The position numbers and the translations under genes are program-made. DNA of 64,000 nt from Neotamlana nanhaiensis (GTDB lineage Bacteria; Bacteroidota; Bacteroidia; Flavobacteriales; Flavobacteriaceae): assembly GCF_000943555.1 (NCBI RefSeq), contig NZ_JTDV01000005.1, positions 361,732 to 425,731 on the forward strand. Direction: 5' to 3'. This document shows positions 24,850 through 33,227 of the stretch, piece after piece. Positions within the stretch are counted from its first letter, which is position 1; every line of letters starts with the position of its first letter. The notes beneath the pieces are model-generated. The model saw only the letters and a list, made by a program, of their open reading frames with translations. It had not been told where the DNA came from and searched no databases.

Positions 24850-26412
24850 TTACTCCATAATTACATTACAATATTTGGCATTAATCATAATATTTTTGCC
24901 ACTGGCTAAACTTCCTTTAGAAAAACTAGACGTATTTTCTTTAGTAACTTTTTCGGGATGTGAAAATTTAGAGCGTGTCCCTTTAAACTGAAAATTACAA
25001 GCCGCTTTTGGTAGTGCAATTATAGCATCGGTATTTTGAATAATAATGTTTAAGTTGGTAAATGTATCGGCTATATTTAAAATATTTAAATTTCCAATGT
25101 TACCATCAACCATAGCGACGCCCGTTAAATTTTCAATATTCACATTCGATGATACCGCATTTAAAACCAAATTATTTACATTTTTTAAATGCACTTCTTC
25201 GGTATAATTTAAATTAAGCTCACCTAAATTCCAATTATTTACAATTACAGGCGAATATGAAGCATTAATGGAAGTATGAGTTCCATTAATGCTATTTGCT
25301 GTTAATTTTGTGTAGGCTAAATCGGCTTCTAAATTATCGATGTTTGAAGCAAATTGTATTTCGCCATGTTTTACATTCACCTTTAATTTAGCGTCTTTAG
25401 GTATTTTAATAATAATTGTTTTTTTAACCTTCGAGTTGGTTTTATGCTCAACCGTTTCTTCAATTAATAAACGACGCTTTTCTGCCAATTTTGCGCGCTC
25501 TTTGGCACGAATTCTTTGAGCTTCTAATCTAGCCTTGTTAGCTTCAGCTCTGACTTTAGCGGCTTCTGCTCTAGATTTACTAGCTTCCAATCGTGATGCC
25601 TCTGCTTCCATTCTTGCCGCAAAACGCTCGCCCCAAGCTTCCATTTGCTTCCCAAATTGTTCTCCAAATTTCTCGCCCCATTCTTCCATATTCTTTTCAA
25701 AGTCTGAACTTTTTAATTTTTCTTCAAGAGCTTTACCCCATTCTTCCATCTCTTTACCATACTTTTCGCCCCATTCTTTACCAAATTTTTCGCCCCAAGC
25801 TTCCATTTTTTTGGCATAATCATCTCCATACACTTTCTCGAAGCGTTTATTATACTTTTCTAAATATTTATCACCTTCCTTTTTATAGGTTTCATAATCG
25901 AACACAAAAGCATCACTATTTTCTGGTAGTTCAGGTAACTCTGGCATTACAGGCATTGGCGGCACTGGAGGAATTTCAGGAATTACTGGCATACTTAAAA
26001 GCATTTCAGGTAAATCGGCCAATTCAAATTGTAACTCATGTAATAAAGCGTTTACCATATCGCCTTCATCATTATTTTTAGGCATATAAACTACGTGCGA
26101 TCCTTTACCGCCACGCGTGGTAATGGCAACCTTTTTACTAGAAGCATTTACATCGACACCCCAAGCATCTAAAACAGATTCTAGCTCGTCTTTACTTACT
26201 TTTTCGCCTTCAATAAAGGCTTCTATCTCTACTGTTCGTTTGTTCCAAGTGTCTATAACAATATTAGTATTACTTGTATTTAAGTCTACCACAACATCGT
26301 TATCGACTTTGATTGATTGAGAAACTTTTGTTAACTTTTGTTGCCCCACAATACTAGCCGTAATGGTAAAGCAAAGTGAAAAAAGTAACGTTTTTATAAT
26401 GGATTTGTTCAT
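24850..26412 (-). CDS. Exported W-G-E repeat protein with DUF4097-like adhesin fold
   Basis: 520 residues, signal peptide about 1-23. After an N-terminal beta region (25-110) come a Pro-rich linker (142-163, P-V-I-P-E-I-P-P-V-P-P-M), a segment with five WG motifs (206, 214, 225, 245, 260) in E-x-W-G-E-[KR]-[FY] contexts, then a Glu/Ala/Arg-rich predicted coiled coil (about 264-320), and a repetitive beta domain (about 330-520) with alternating N and I/V as in DUF4097 putative adhesins. It looks like a DUF4097 fold split by an inserted rod. Third gene of the sigma/anti-sigma operon, 12 bases past the anti-sigma stop; probably an output of the envelope stress system. Confidence 0.7.
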   Translation of the reverse strand: MNKSIIKTLLFSLCFTITASIVGQQKLTKVSQSIKVDNDVVVDLNTSNTNIVIDTWNKRTVEIEAFIEGEKVSKDELESVLDAWGVDVNASSKKVAITTRGGKGSHVVYMPKNNDEGDMVNALLHELQFELADLPEMLLSMPVIPEIPPVPPMPVMPELPELPENSDAFVFDYETYKKEGDKYLEKYNKRFEKVYGDDYAKKMEAWGEKFGKEWGEKYGKEMEEWGKALEEKLKSSDFEKNMEEWGEKFGEQFGKQMEAWGERFAARMEAEASRLEASKSRAEAAKVRAEANKARLEAQRIRAKERAKLAEKRRLLIEETVEHKTNSKVKKTIIIKIPKDAKLKVNVKHGEIQFASNIDNLEADLAYTKLTANSINGTHTSINASYSPVIVNNWNLGELNLNYTEEVHLKNVNNLVLNAVSSNVNIENLTGVAMVDGNIGNLNILNIADTFTNLNIIIQNTDAIIALPKAACNFQFKGTRSKFSHPEKVTKENTSSFSKGSLASGKNIMINAKYCNVIME

Positions 26413-26424
26413 TTTTTGATTGAT

Positions 26425-27003
26425 TTAAATAGATTGTTTTACGTCTGTTGATGCAGACGGATTTAATTCTTGTAATTGAGTTCTTAAACGATACAATAAG
26501 TTTAATCGTAATTTTAAATTATCGATTAACGCATTAACCGTTAGCTCGTTTAAGCCTGTTTCGGTTAAATCGGCAGAAAGTCTTTTATATTCTTTATCGA
26601 GCGCTTCAAGTTGCTCTAAATAATCGTCGAACATTTCTTTGGTTTCGGGTGTGTATTTAATTTTACTCAACTCCAAATTTATACTCGCCATATAGTAATC
26701 TTCTACCTTTTTTAAACCTGGCGAAAAATCGCCTAAAGTTTTAATGGATTCTGGTTTTGTTTCTGCCACTTCAATATTTGGTGTTTCAATACCACTATTG
26801 GGTTGCAAAAACTTAAAAGCGCCAAAACTTAAACCTAAAATTACCACAATACTGGCTGCAATTTGCATCCAACTAAAACTACGTTTCTTCTGTTGTGGTA
26901 AAGCTGCATCTAACTTTTCAAGAAAACGTTCTTGATGCTTGTTAGGCATTTTTTCATGGCTTGCTTTCTCATTTTTAAATAACTCTCTAATATCTTGTGC
27001 CAT
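26425..27003 (-). CDS. Anti-sigma factor-like single-pass membrane protein
   Basis: 192 residues. An N-terminal cytoplasmic part with H-E-K-M-P-N-K-H-Q-E-R-F-L-E-K-L (about 16-31), one transmembrane helix (I-A-A-S-I-V-V-I-L-G-L-S-F-G-A-F, about 48-63), and a helical periplasmic part with a long K/E-rich coiled stretch. This topology and its place directly after an ECF sigma gene (17-base overlap) indicate an anti-sigma factor, though no zinc-binding HxxxCxxC motif is present. Its likely job is to hold the sigma factor until an envelope signal arrives. Confidence 0.75.
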   Translation of the reverse strand: MAQDIRELFKNEKASHEKMPNKHQERFLEKLDAALPQQKKRSFSWMQIAASIVVILGLSFGAFKFLQPNSGIETPNIEVAETKPESIKTLGDFSPGLKKVEDYYMASINLELSKIKYTPETKEMFDDYLEQLEALDKEYKRLSADLTETGLNELTVNALIDNLKLRLNLLYRLRTQLQELNPSASTDVKQSI

Positions 27004-27538
27004 TGTTTTTAAGTGTTAAAAGGTCTTGTAATTTGGCTTTGCCTCTCGATAATTGTGTGCGTGAAGCGACTTCGCTAATGCTTAAAATTTCAGATATTTC
27101 TTGATGATCGTATCCTTCAATTAAATACAGCATCACAACATATTGATATTTACTTGGCAATTCGTTTATAGCTTCTTTTACATCGCTTAATGTTATTGTA
27201 TCTTCTACCAACCATTTGTCGTCTTTTGGTGTATCAACTACTTTTAGGTGCACCTCATCTAACTCAACAAGTTGTTGTTTTTTAGATTTTAAAAAGTCGA
27301 TACTTTTATTAACGACAATACGTTTTAACCAAGCTCCAAAAGTAACCTCCGCTTTGTATTGATGCAGTTTAGTAAAGGCCTTAATAAAGGCTTCTTGCAC
27401 TACATCTTCTGCATCGGCAGCATCTTTTAAAAATCGTTTAGCAACAATATACATCCCATCGCAGTACTGGTTGTATAACTGCATTTGCGCTTTACGATTG
27501 TTTTGTTTGCATTGTTCAATAATGTCTACTTGAAACAT
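26987..27538 (-). CDS. ECF-type RNA polymerase sigma factor
   Basis: 183 residues. Region 2 is seen in Y-N-Q-Y-C-D-G-M-Y-I-V-A-K-R-F and D-A-E-D-V-V-Q-E-A-F-I-K-A-F (about 23-55), and region 4 in L-P-S-K-Y-Q-Y-V-V-M-L-Y...Y-D-H-Q-E-I-S-E-I-L-S-I-S-E-V-A-S-R (about 130-165). These sigma factors direct transcription of extracytoplasmic stress or uptake genes. First gene of a three-gene operon with the anti-sigma partner and the W-G-E repeat protein. The nearest divergent gene is the DUF2911 protein. The regulon is not predictable from here. Confidence 0.95.
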   Translation of the reverse strand: MFQVDIIEQCKQNNRKAQMQLYNQYCDGMYIVAKRFLKDAADAEDVVQEAFIKAFTKLHQYKAEVTFGAWLKRIVVNKSIDFLKSKKQQLVELDEVHLKVVDTPKDDKWLVEDTITLSDVKEAINELPSKYQYVVMLYLIEGYDHQEISEILSISEVASRTQLSRGKAKLQDLLTLKNNGTRY

Positions 27539-27712
27539 GCTTTTTTCTTTTGGTTTGGTATTAGTTCATCTTAAAGACGACATAAAAAATGTAGTGTTGC
27601 AAAAAAATTAAATATTTTTTAAAAATTTATAACAAAGCTCGTTAAATACACGTTTGTATTTCAATATTTACTACTTTTTAAAGTATATTTACAGCTTAAA
27701 AAATTGCTCTGC

Positions 27713-28267
27713 ATGAACACAGCCTTAAAACGAATTTTAGTTTTTTTATCTATTGTTGCCCTTGGTTTATTATTGTATTCTGTATTTGTTGAAAATATTT
27801 TTGCGCAACGCTTAAGCCCAAAAGACACTGTAAAATTCGAGTTAAACGATTTAAAATTAAAAGTTTTTTACAACCGACCATACAAAAAAAACAGAGATAT
27901 TTTTGGCGCTTTAGTGCCTTTTGATCAGGTTTGGCGTACGGGAGCCAACGAAGCTACTACTTTTGAAACGAACAAAAATCTTGAAGTTAAAGGCATGCCA
28001 TTAGCTGAAGGTAAATATACACTTTGGACGGTTCCACGCGATTCGGTTTGGACCGTTATTTTTAACTCAAAGCAATATTCTTGGGGTGTAAACGCGCAAA
28101 TGCAACCGATGTGGGATCCTAATTACGACGTGTTAAATATTGATGTGCCTGTGCAAAAACTTAACAACGATGTAGAACAATTTACCATTGCTTTCGATAA
28201 CTCTACCGACAACTTGTTTTTAACCATGGCTTGGGATGATGTTAAAATTTCGGTGCCTTTGAAGTAG
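27713..28267 (+). CDS. DUF2911 domain-containing protein
   Basis: 184 residues from ATG 27713; an in-frame TTG nine bases upstream is less likely. An N-terminal hydrophobic segment (about 8-27) anchors or exports it. The DUF2911 signature is seen in V-W-R-T-G-A-N-E-A-T-T-F, Y-T-L-W-T-V-P and S-W-G-V-N-A. DUF2911 is a small beta-sandwich family common in Bacteroidota, with no assigned function. Divergent from the sigma factor. Confidence 0.9.
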   Translation: MNTALKRILVFLSIVALGLLLYSVFVENIFAQRLSPKDTVKFELNDLKLKVFYNRPYKKNRDIFGALVPFDQVWRTGANEATTFETNKNLEVKGMPLAEGKYTLWTVPRDSVWTVIFNSKQYSWGVNAQMQPMWDPNYDVLNIDVPVQKLNNDVEQFTIAFDNSTDNLFLTMAWDDVKISVPLK

Positions 28268-28328
28268 ATTTGGTGAGTTGTATCTGTTTGAAGTTGTAGT
28301 ACCCTGTAGTTGTGTGTAATTTGAGAAA

Positions 28329-28547
28329 ATGGGAGTTTTAGAAAAAATTACATTCATTTTATTTGTAGGAGTAATCATTTTTGTTTAGAATAAATATGCT
28401 GTTACCAAATTAGTGAAAGAGGTGGTTCGTAAGAACCCAAACAATAATTGGTTAGCCGATAAACAAAGTATAATCATAAAAGGATTTCGATCATTTTATT
28501 GGACTGGTTATTCAATGTTAATAGTTTCATTTTTAATATCTGATTAA
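28329..28547 (+). pseudogene. Small membrane protein gene interrupted by TAG
   Basis: ATG 28329 opens a frame encoding a hydrophobic N-terminus (M-G-V-L-E-K-I-T-F-I-L-F-V-G-V-I), stopped by TAG at 28386-28388 (codon 20). The same frame then stays open for 52 more codons with a polar centre and a second hydrophobic segment (Y-S-M-L-I-V-S-F-L-I-S) up to TAA 28545-28547. A single in-frame stop in otherwise coherent 72-residue coding sequence suggests a recently broken gene. It ends four bases before the SUKH gene. Read-through cannot be excluded. Confidence 0.55.
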
Positions 28548-28551
28548 AAAA

Positions 28552-28992
28552 ATGCCATTCCCTTTAGAAGAAAAATATATAACAGAAACGGAATTGGAAT
28601 TGAATGTGAAATTCCCATCTGAACTTAAAAACCGAATGATAAAATCAAATGGCGGAGAATTATTGATTTCGGACAAGTTTGAATTTGAACTGTATCCATT
28701 TTTTGATAAGACTGACCGAAAAAGAATAAATCGAACTTGTAACCATATTGGACTTGAAACAAAAAATGCCCGTGAATGGAATGGATTTCCTGACAATGGA
28801 ATTGCAATTGGAACGGATGGATTTGGTAATCAACTTATTCTCATTCACAATGGAAATGGAAATTTAACTGACGAACTACATTTCTGGAATCACGAAACAA
28901 GACAAGTAGAGAAAATAGCTGAATCGATTAATAAACTTTATGTTAAAAAAAGCTCATTCTGGAACAAAATAAAATCAAAATTTAATGGGTGA
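28552..28992 (+). CDS. SMI1/KNR4 (SUKH) family protein
   Basis: 146 residues, cytoplasmic. The SUKH fold is recognised from the opening I-T-E-T-E-L-E-L-N-V-K-F-P-S-E-L-K, the S-N-G-G-E-L motif near 29-33 and I-A-I-G-T-D-G-F-G-N-Q-L near 83-94, with the acidic/aromatic strand after it. SUKH proteins are frequently immunity proteins against secreted toxins of contact-dependent or type VI/Rhs systems; no toxin gene is adjacent. It sits in a cassette-like patch, just after a broken small gene and before an attC-like tail, which suggests it was gained as an orphan immunity gene. Confidence 0.85.
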   Translation: MPFPLEEKYITETELELNVKFPSELKNRMIKSNGGELLISDKFEFELYPFFDKTDRKRINRTCNHIGLETKNAREWNGFPDNGIAIGTDGFGNQLILIHNGNGNLTDELHFWNHETRQVEKIAESINKLYVKKSSFWNKIKSKFNG

Positions 28993-28995
28993 AAA

Positions 28996-29110
28996 ACTAC
29001 TGCTAACAACAATATATAACCGCAATTACGGCGGATTCAACTACCCACGACTACGCTTAGGACAGGCTTAAACATATCCACTCGGAATTGTTAACACCAT
29101 TTCTTAACCT
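28996..29110. repeat. attC-like cassette tail after the SUKH gene
   Basis: Starts ACTACTGCTAACAACAATAT, contains CCGC (29020-29023) facing GCGG (29031-29034), and ends near GGAATTGTTAACACCATT. I recall similar CTGCTAACAAC...GTTA-bounded tails behind small orphan genes in Flavobacteriia, resembling integron attC sites. No integrase is present here. Confidence 0.35.
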
Positions 29111-29347
29111 CAAATTAGCAAATTAAAATCCTTAACCAGCAATTAAACAAAAACGTTGTTGTTTCTTCTCAATTAATCAAAAGCATATTTAAACAACTCA
29201 AAAACATCCAATTTTCCTGCATTTAATAAAAACATTTTAAACTTCACTTTAATTTTTTATTGATTCTACATTTTCAATTCTACAACTTAGATTCTTAGCT
29301 AATAGCTTTGTAAAAATTTGTAACTTTCTACAAACAATACTGTATTT
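29111..29347. other. A+T-rich gap before meaB
   Basis: No gene seen. TTTGTAACTTTC...TGTATTTG (about 29309-29348) vaguely resembles a Bacteroidota promoter with imperfect -7, which would overlap the predicted GTG start of meaB. Confidence 0.3.
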
Positions 29348-30421
29348 GTGGCATCAAAAGAAAATAAATCGGCTTTAAACGAAACAAAACACGTTTCAAC
29401 GTCCAACATAATAAATAGTATGTCTATTCAATCTATTAAACAAAAAAGAAAGGTTGAAATAGATGCCGATGCCCTATTAAAATCGATATTAAACAAAAGT
29501 ATTTCGGCTTTAAGCAGAGCTATAACGCTTATTGAAAGCAGCAACCCAAAACATCAAAATAAATCCAATTACATTATAAATGGCTGCTTGCCGCATGCCA
29601 ATAAATCGGTTAGAATTGGCATTACTGGTGTTCCTGGAGTTGGTAAAAGTACCTTTATTGAAACTTTGGGTAACAACCTTACTAAACAAGGTAAAAAGGT
29701 GGCTGTATTGGCGGTCGATCCAAGTAGCACTGTTACAAAAGGCAGCATTTTAGGCGATAAAACTCGTATGGAAAGTTTGGCAAAAAACCCGAATGCCTTT
29801 ATTCGGCCTTCAGCATCGGGTAACATGCTTGGTGGCGTTGCAAAAAAAACACGTGAAACCATTATTTTATGCGAGGCCGCAGGTTTTGATGTTATTATAA
29901 TTGAAACCGTAGGCGTTGGCCAAAGCGAAACCACTGTTGCCTGTATGGTGGATTTCTTTTTACTTTTAAAATTAGCAGGTGCTGGCGATGAATTACAAGG
30001 AATAAAACGCGGTATTATTGAAATGGCTGATGTCATTGCCATAAATAAAGCCGACGGAAACAATATTAAACCTGCAAAACTAGCAAAGGTAGAATTTAAC
30101 CGTGCACTGCACTACCTACCCCAAAAAGTATCGCAGTGGCAACCACAAGTACTTACTTGTAGCGCCTTACAAAACGAAGGAATCGAAGAAATTTGGGAAG
30201 CCATTTTAAACTACTTTGAAATCACAAAAGCTAATCAATATTTTAACGAAAAACGCAACGAGCAAGACAAATATTGGCTCATGCAAACCATCGAAAATCA
30301 ATTAAAAGCCAATTTTTTTAATTCACCCAAAATAAAAGCAGCCTTACAAGAACAACTCACTTTAATGGCGCAACATCGTACCACTGCTTTTGCAGCAGCC
30401 AACTATATTTTAAACCTCTAG
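29348..30421 (+). CDS. meaB: MeaB/ArgK-type GTPase, methylmalonyl-CoA mutase chaperone
   Basis: 357 residues from GTG 29348, or 333 from ATG 29420. The K-S-A-L-N-E segment at residues 8-12 resembles the N-terminus of relatives, which favours GTG. MeaB protects and reactivates adenosylcobalamin-dependent methylmalonyl-CoA mutase. Marks: Walker A G-V-P-G-V-G-K-S-T near 94-102, A-V-D-P-S-S, G-D-K-T-R-M, the E-T-V-G-V-G-Q-S-E switch region and the N-K-A-D guanine-specificity motif. The mutase genes are not next to it. The following small gene begins six bases after its stop. Confidence 0.92.
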   Translation: MASKENKSALNETKHVSTSNIINSMSIQSIKQKRKVEIDADALLKSILNKSISALSRAITLIESSNPKHQNKSNYIINGCLPHANKSVRIGITGVPGVGKSTFIETLGNNLTKQGKKVAVLAVDPSSTVTKGSILGDKTRMESLAKNPNAFIRPSASGNMLGGVAKKTRETIILCEAAGFDVIIIETVGVGQSETTVACMVDFFLLLKLAGAGDELQGIKRGIIEMADVIAINKADGNNIKPAKLAKVEFNRALHYLPQKVSQWQPQVLTCSALQNEGIEEIWEAILNYFEITKANQYFNEKRNEQDKYWLMQTIENQLKANFFNSPKIKAALQEQLTLMAQHRTTAFAAANYILNL

Positions 30422-30427
30422 TAAACT

Positions 30428-30784
30428 ATGGCAAAAAAAACTTGGATAGAAAAAAGAGATGCAAAAAAAGAATACGTAGTAAAAACCATTGATAAAAAGT
30501 TTGCTGATATTCCCGAAGGTAACCGTATGCTTATTGCAACACCACAAATTATTGACGATTATGTAAGCAACATTCCCTTTGGCGAAACCTGTGAATTAAT
30601 CACCATGCGAACCGATTTAGCAGCGACTTATAACGCCGATAAAACCTGCCCAGTAACTGCTGGCATATTTTTAAGAATTGTTGCAGAAGCCGCTTACGAA
30701 GAACTCGAACAAAACACACCCATCGAGCAAATAACGCCGTTTTGGCGTATTGTAAACCCCAACTCTAAATTGGAAAAAAGCTAA
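30428..30784 (+). CDS. Small conserved protein, possibly MGMT/ATL-like
   Basis: 118 residues, basic N-terminus (K-K-T-W-I-E-K-R-D-A-K-K). The C-terminal half has T-C-P-V-T-A-G-I-F-L-R-I-V-A-E-A-A-Y-E-E-L and I-T-P-F-W-R-I-V. This resembles a Bacteroidota family of short proteins sometimes related to O6-alkylguanine transferase-like (ATL) folds, but the P-C-H-R motif of true methyltransferases is missing, so DNA repair is only a guess. Probably co-transcribed with meaB. Confidence 0.55.
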   Translation: MAKKTWIEKRDAKKEYVVKTIDKKFADIPEGNRMLIATPQIIDDYVSNIPFGETCELITMRTDLAATYNADKTCPVTAGIFLRIVAEAAYEELEQNTPIEQITPFWRIVNPNSKLEKS

Positions 30785-30830
30785 GTTGTGGCGAAGCATT
30801 TATAATTAATCAGCGTATAAAAGAAAGTAG

Positions 30831-31412
30831 TTAAACCGCCTCGGTTTTTGTACCGTATTTCTGCACTAAAAACAACGCTATTTTATAAAACAAAAACCCA
30901 GAAATCGCGCCAAAAGTCATACCACATAAAATATCTAGCGGAAAATGTACGCCAACATAAATACGGCTATACGCCACCATGGCCGACCAAAATAGCAAAT
31001 AGAAAATTAAATTCTTAAAATAAGGCTTAAGCAGTAATCCTGTAAAAACAGCCACAGCCATCGAGTTTGATGAATGCCCCGAGAAAAACCCATATTTTCC
31101 ACAATAGCCCGCAACCATGCGCATATATTCCATAACGCCTTCGGTTCTGCACGGTCTTAACCGCTCGAACCCGCGCTTAAAAACATTGGTAATTTGGTCG
31201 GTAAACGTTATCATAAGTGCAATAACCACAACAAAAATTAGCAAACTTTTTAAACCAAATTTCTTATAAAGCAAAAACAAAAGCACCGCATATAAGGGTA
31301 TAAATGTAAGCTTGTTAGTAATTACCAACCACAAACCATCCCAAGTTTCCGAACCTAAATTGTTTAAAAATAAAAATACCTCCCAGTCGTATTCAATAAG
31401 TTGCTCTATCAT
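30831..31412 (-). CDS. PAP2-family phosphatase
   Basis: 193 residues from ATG 31412; an in-frame GTG at 31436 exists but lies in a dispersed repeat element and is not likely used. The acid phosphatase signature is complete: K-R-G-F-E-R-L-R-P, S-G-H-S-S-N, and S-R-I-Y-V-G-V-H-F-P-L-D. There are about five membrane helices. Members dephosphorylate undecaprenyl-pyrophosphate, phosphatidate or phosphatidylglycerophosphate; the exact lipid cannot be chosen. Convergent with the small meaB-operon gene. Confidence 0.93.
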   Translation of the reverse strand: MIEQLIEYDWEVFLFLNNLGSETWDGLWLVITNKLTFIPLYAVLLFLLYKKFGLKSLLIFVVVIALMITFTDQITNVFKRGFERLRPCRTEGVMEYMRMVAGYCGKYGFFSGHSSNSMAVAVFTGLLLKPYFKNLIFYLLFWSAMVAYSRIYVGVHFPLDILCGMTFGAISGFLFYKIALFLVQKYGTKTEAV

Positions 31413-31424
31413 TACAAATAATTT

Positions 31425-31503
31425 GGGCGTTACCACAAGGGTCGGGCTTTTCGCTAAATCCCAGAAAAAATTTCTGGGGATACCGCTACAATCCCTAACG
31501 CAG
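31425..31503 (-). repeat. Dispersed flavobacterial element, copy B
   Basis: Arms GCGTTA (31427-31432) and TAACGC (31496-31501), interior CCACAAGGGTCGGGCT shared with copy A, and a strong inner hairpin CCCAGAAA/TTTCTGGG. On the minus strand it starts directly after the stop of the 31505-31732 gene. Confidence 0.8.
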
Positions 31504-31504
31504 T

Positions 31505-31732
31505 TTAGTCTTCGTATTTAGCTATTTCGGCATCATAAAAAGCAGTCGCTTCTTTAATAGCATTTTGGGTTTCGGTTTCTAATTCCTTTTGGTCTTCGGC
31601 ATCAAAATCTTCAAACCATTCTACCTCATCATCTTCTAAATTAATTATAAATCTAGGAAATTCGGTATGTATAATGTAAATCGCGTTTGGAAATTCGCTA
31701 TTGTCGCCTAATATAAATTTTGGAAGTGTCAT
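31505..31732 (-). CDS. Small acidic hypothetical protein
   Basis: 75 residues, strongly acidic, with E-F-P-R-F-I-I-N-L-E-D-D-E-V-E-W-F-E-D-F (about 29-48) and an E/A-rich helical end. Frame length, codon pattern and close coupling behind the MATE gene (three bases) suggest a real gene. I recall similar short proteins in other Flavobacteriaceae but no function. Confidence 0.7.
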   Translation of the reverse strand: MTLPKFILGDNSEFPNAIYIIHTEFPRFIINLEDDEVEWFEDFDAEDQKELETETQNAIKEATAFYDAEIAKYED

Positions 31733-31735
31733 TTT

Positions 31736-33118
31736 TTAATTTTTACTGTGTAACAAAATTAAACGTTTCGTTAAATAATTAAACCTAATAAATAATAAAA
31801 TTGCGGCGGTACTTAAGCCTGCAAGTAATCCTAACCAAATACCAAAACTACCGTAAGCATCGGCTTTCCCAAAATACCAACTAATAGGAAACCCAACCAC
31901 CCAATACGATATAAAGGTAATTAATGTGGGTATTTTAACATCTTGCATGCCACGTAAAGCACCTAAAACAAGTATTTGCAAACTATCACTTAACTGAAAA
32001 ATAGCTGCTGCAATTAATAATTTTGAGGCAATACCAACCACCTCGGTATTATCGGCAAGATTTTTAGCATCATCAAAATCCACATATAGTTTAGGTAAAT
32101 GTTCGTGAAAGGCAAAAAACAAAAGCGCAAAACAACAGGCAAAAAGTGCTCCTAATAAAAATATGGAAAATGCAATACGGCGCAAATCCACATAATTTTT
32201 TAATCCTTTTTGGTTACCAACGCGAATCATTGATGCTACACTCAATCCCATAGCCACCATAAATGTCATAGAAGCCAAATTTAAAGCAATTTGATTTGCC
32301 GCTTGCGGATTTTTACCTAATAAACCGCTTAACCAAATGGCAGCAGTAAAAATAGCGACTTCAAAAAACATTTGCATGGCACTTGGCGCACCTAAACTTA
32401 GTATCTTTTTAATCATTAACTTATCTAATACAAAAAACTTAATTTTTGTAACATAGGGTTTCGACTTTTCGCGTTTAAAAAGTACAAACCATAAATAAAA
32501 TACCATAATAAATCGCGAAGCCAAAGTACCATAAGCGGCACCAACAATACCCATTTCTGGGAAACCAAATTTTCCAAAAATGAGTAAATAATTTAAAATT
32601 ACATTAACCACATTCCCCACTAATGTGGCGTACATTGGGTAACGCGTTAAAGATAAACCATCGCTAAATTGTTTAAACGCCTGAAAAACAACTAAAGGAA
32701 TTAACGAAAAAGCCACTAAATCCAGATACGGAATAGCCAACTCTACCACCTCAACAGGCTGTTTCATTAAATACATGAGTGGTTTAGCAAAGAAAACGAG
32801 CAAGAATAAAAGAATACCTAAAACGGTACACAAAAACAAACCATTTTTAAAAGAGGCTTTACCATTAATAAAATCCTTTGCTGCATCGGCCTCGGCAATT
32901 AATGGTGTTATTGCGGTAGAAAACCCAATGCCTAACGACATGGCAATAAACATAAAACTATTACCAAGCGACACTGCTGCGAGTTCGGCTGTCCCCAATT
33001 GGCCCACCATAATATTATCGATAAAGCTAACAAAAGTATGCCCCAACATCCCCAACATTACTGGAGACGCCAGTTGCCAGTTGTACTTAAATTCTTTGGT
33101 GTAATCGCTTAAATTCAT
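31736..33118 (-). CDS. MATE-family multidrug/Na+ efflux transporter
   Basis: 460 residues, twelve hydrophobic helices. The family is recognised from the start (W-Q-L-A-S-P-V-M-L-G-M-L-G-H-T-F-V-S-F-I near 15-34, D-N-I-M-V-G-Q-L-G-T-A-E-L-A-A-V), the G-A-P-S-A-M-Q-M-F-F-E segment at mid-protein and the pseudo-repeat in the second half. These transporters export cationic compounds or metabolites with Na+ or H+ entry. Operon with the small acidic gene downstream. Substrate not predictable. Confidence 0.93.
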   Translation of the reverse strand: MNLSDYTKEFKYNWQLASPVMLGMLGHTFVSFIDNIMVGQLGTAELAAVSLGNSFMFIAMSLGIGFSTAITPLIAEADAAKDFINGKASFKNGLFLCTVLGILLFLLVFFAKPLMYLMKQPVEVVELAIPYLDLVAFSLIPLVVFQAFKQFSDGLSLTRYPMYATLVGNVVNVILNYLLIFGKFGFPEMGIVGAAYGTLASRFIMVFYLWFVLFKREKSKPYVTKIKFFVLDKLMIKKILSLGAPSAMQMFFEVAIFTAAIWLSGLLGKNPQAANQIALNLASMTFMVAMGLSVASMIRVGNQKGLKNYVDLRRIAFSIFLLGALFACCFALLFFAFHEHLPKLYVDFDDAKNLADNTEVVGIASKLLIAAAIFQLSDSLQILVLGALRGMQDVKIPTLITFISYWVVGFPISWYFGKADAYGSFGIWLGLLAGLSTAAILLFIRFNYLTKRLILLHSKN

Positions 33119-33227
33119 TCGGCAAAAGTAAGTCTAAGCCAATTTAAAACCTATTCAGGGCAGTATTATATTCTTAACATTTGTTGATTTTTTTTTGAAA
33201 AAATGATATTATTCATATTTTTTTCAC

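Noticed and set aside
25535..26081. Plus-strand frames opposite the W-G-E repeat protein
   Set aside because: Low-complexity sequence produced by the repetitive coding strand; no start signal or known domain.
28533..28848. Minus-strand frames opposite the SUKH gene
   Set aside because: The plus strand encodes a complete SUKH domain; the opposite frames show no motif.
31412..31436. Longer N-terminus of the PAP2 phosphatase starting at GTG 31436
   Set aside because: The extra codons come from the dispersed repeat element, and ATG 31412 gives a normal family start.
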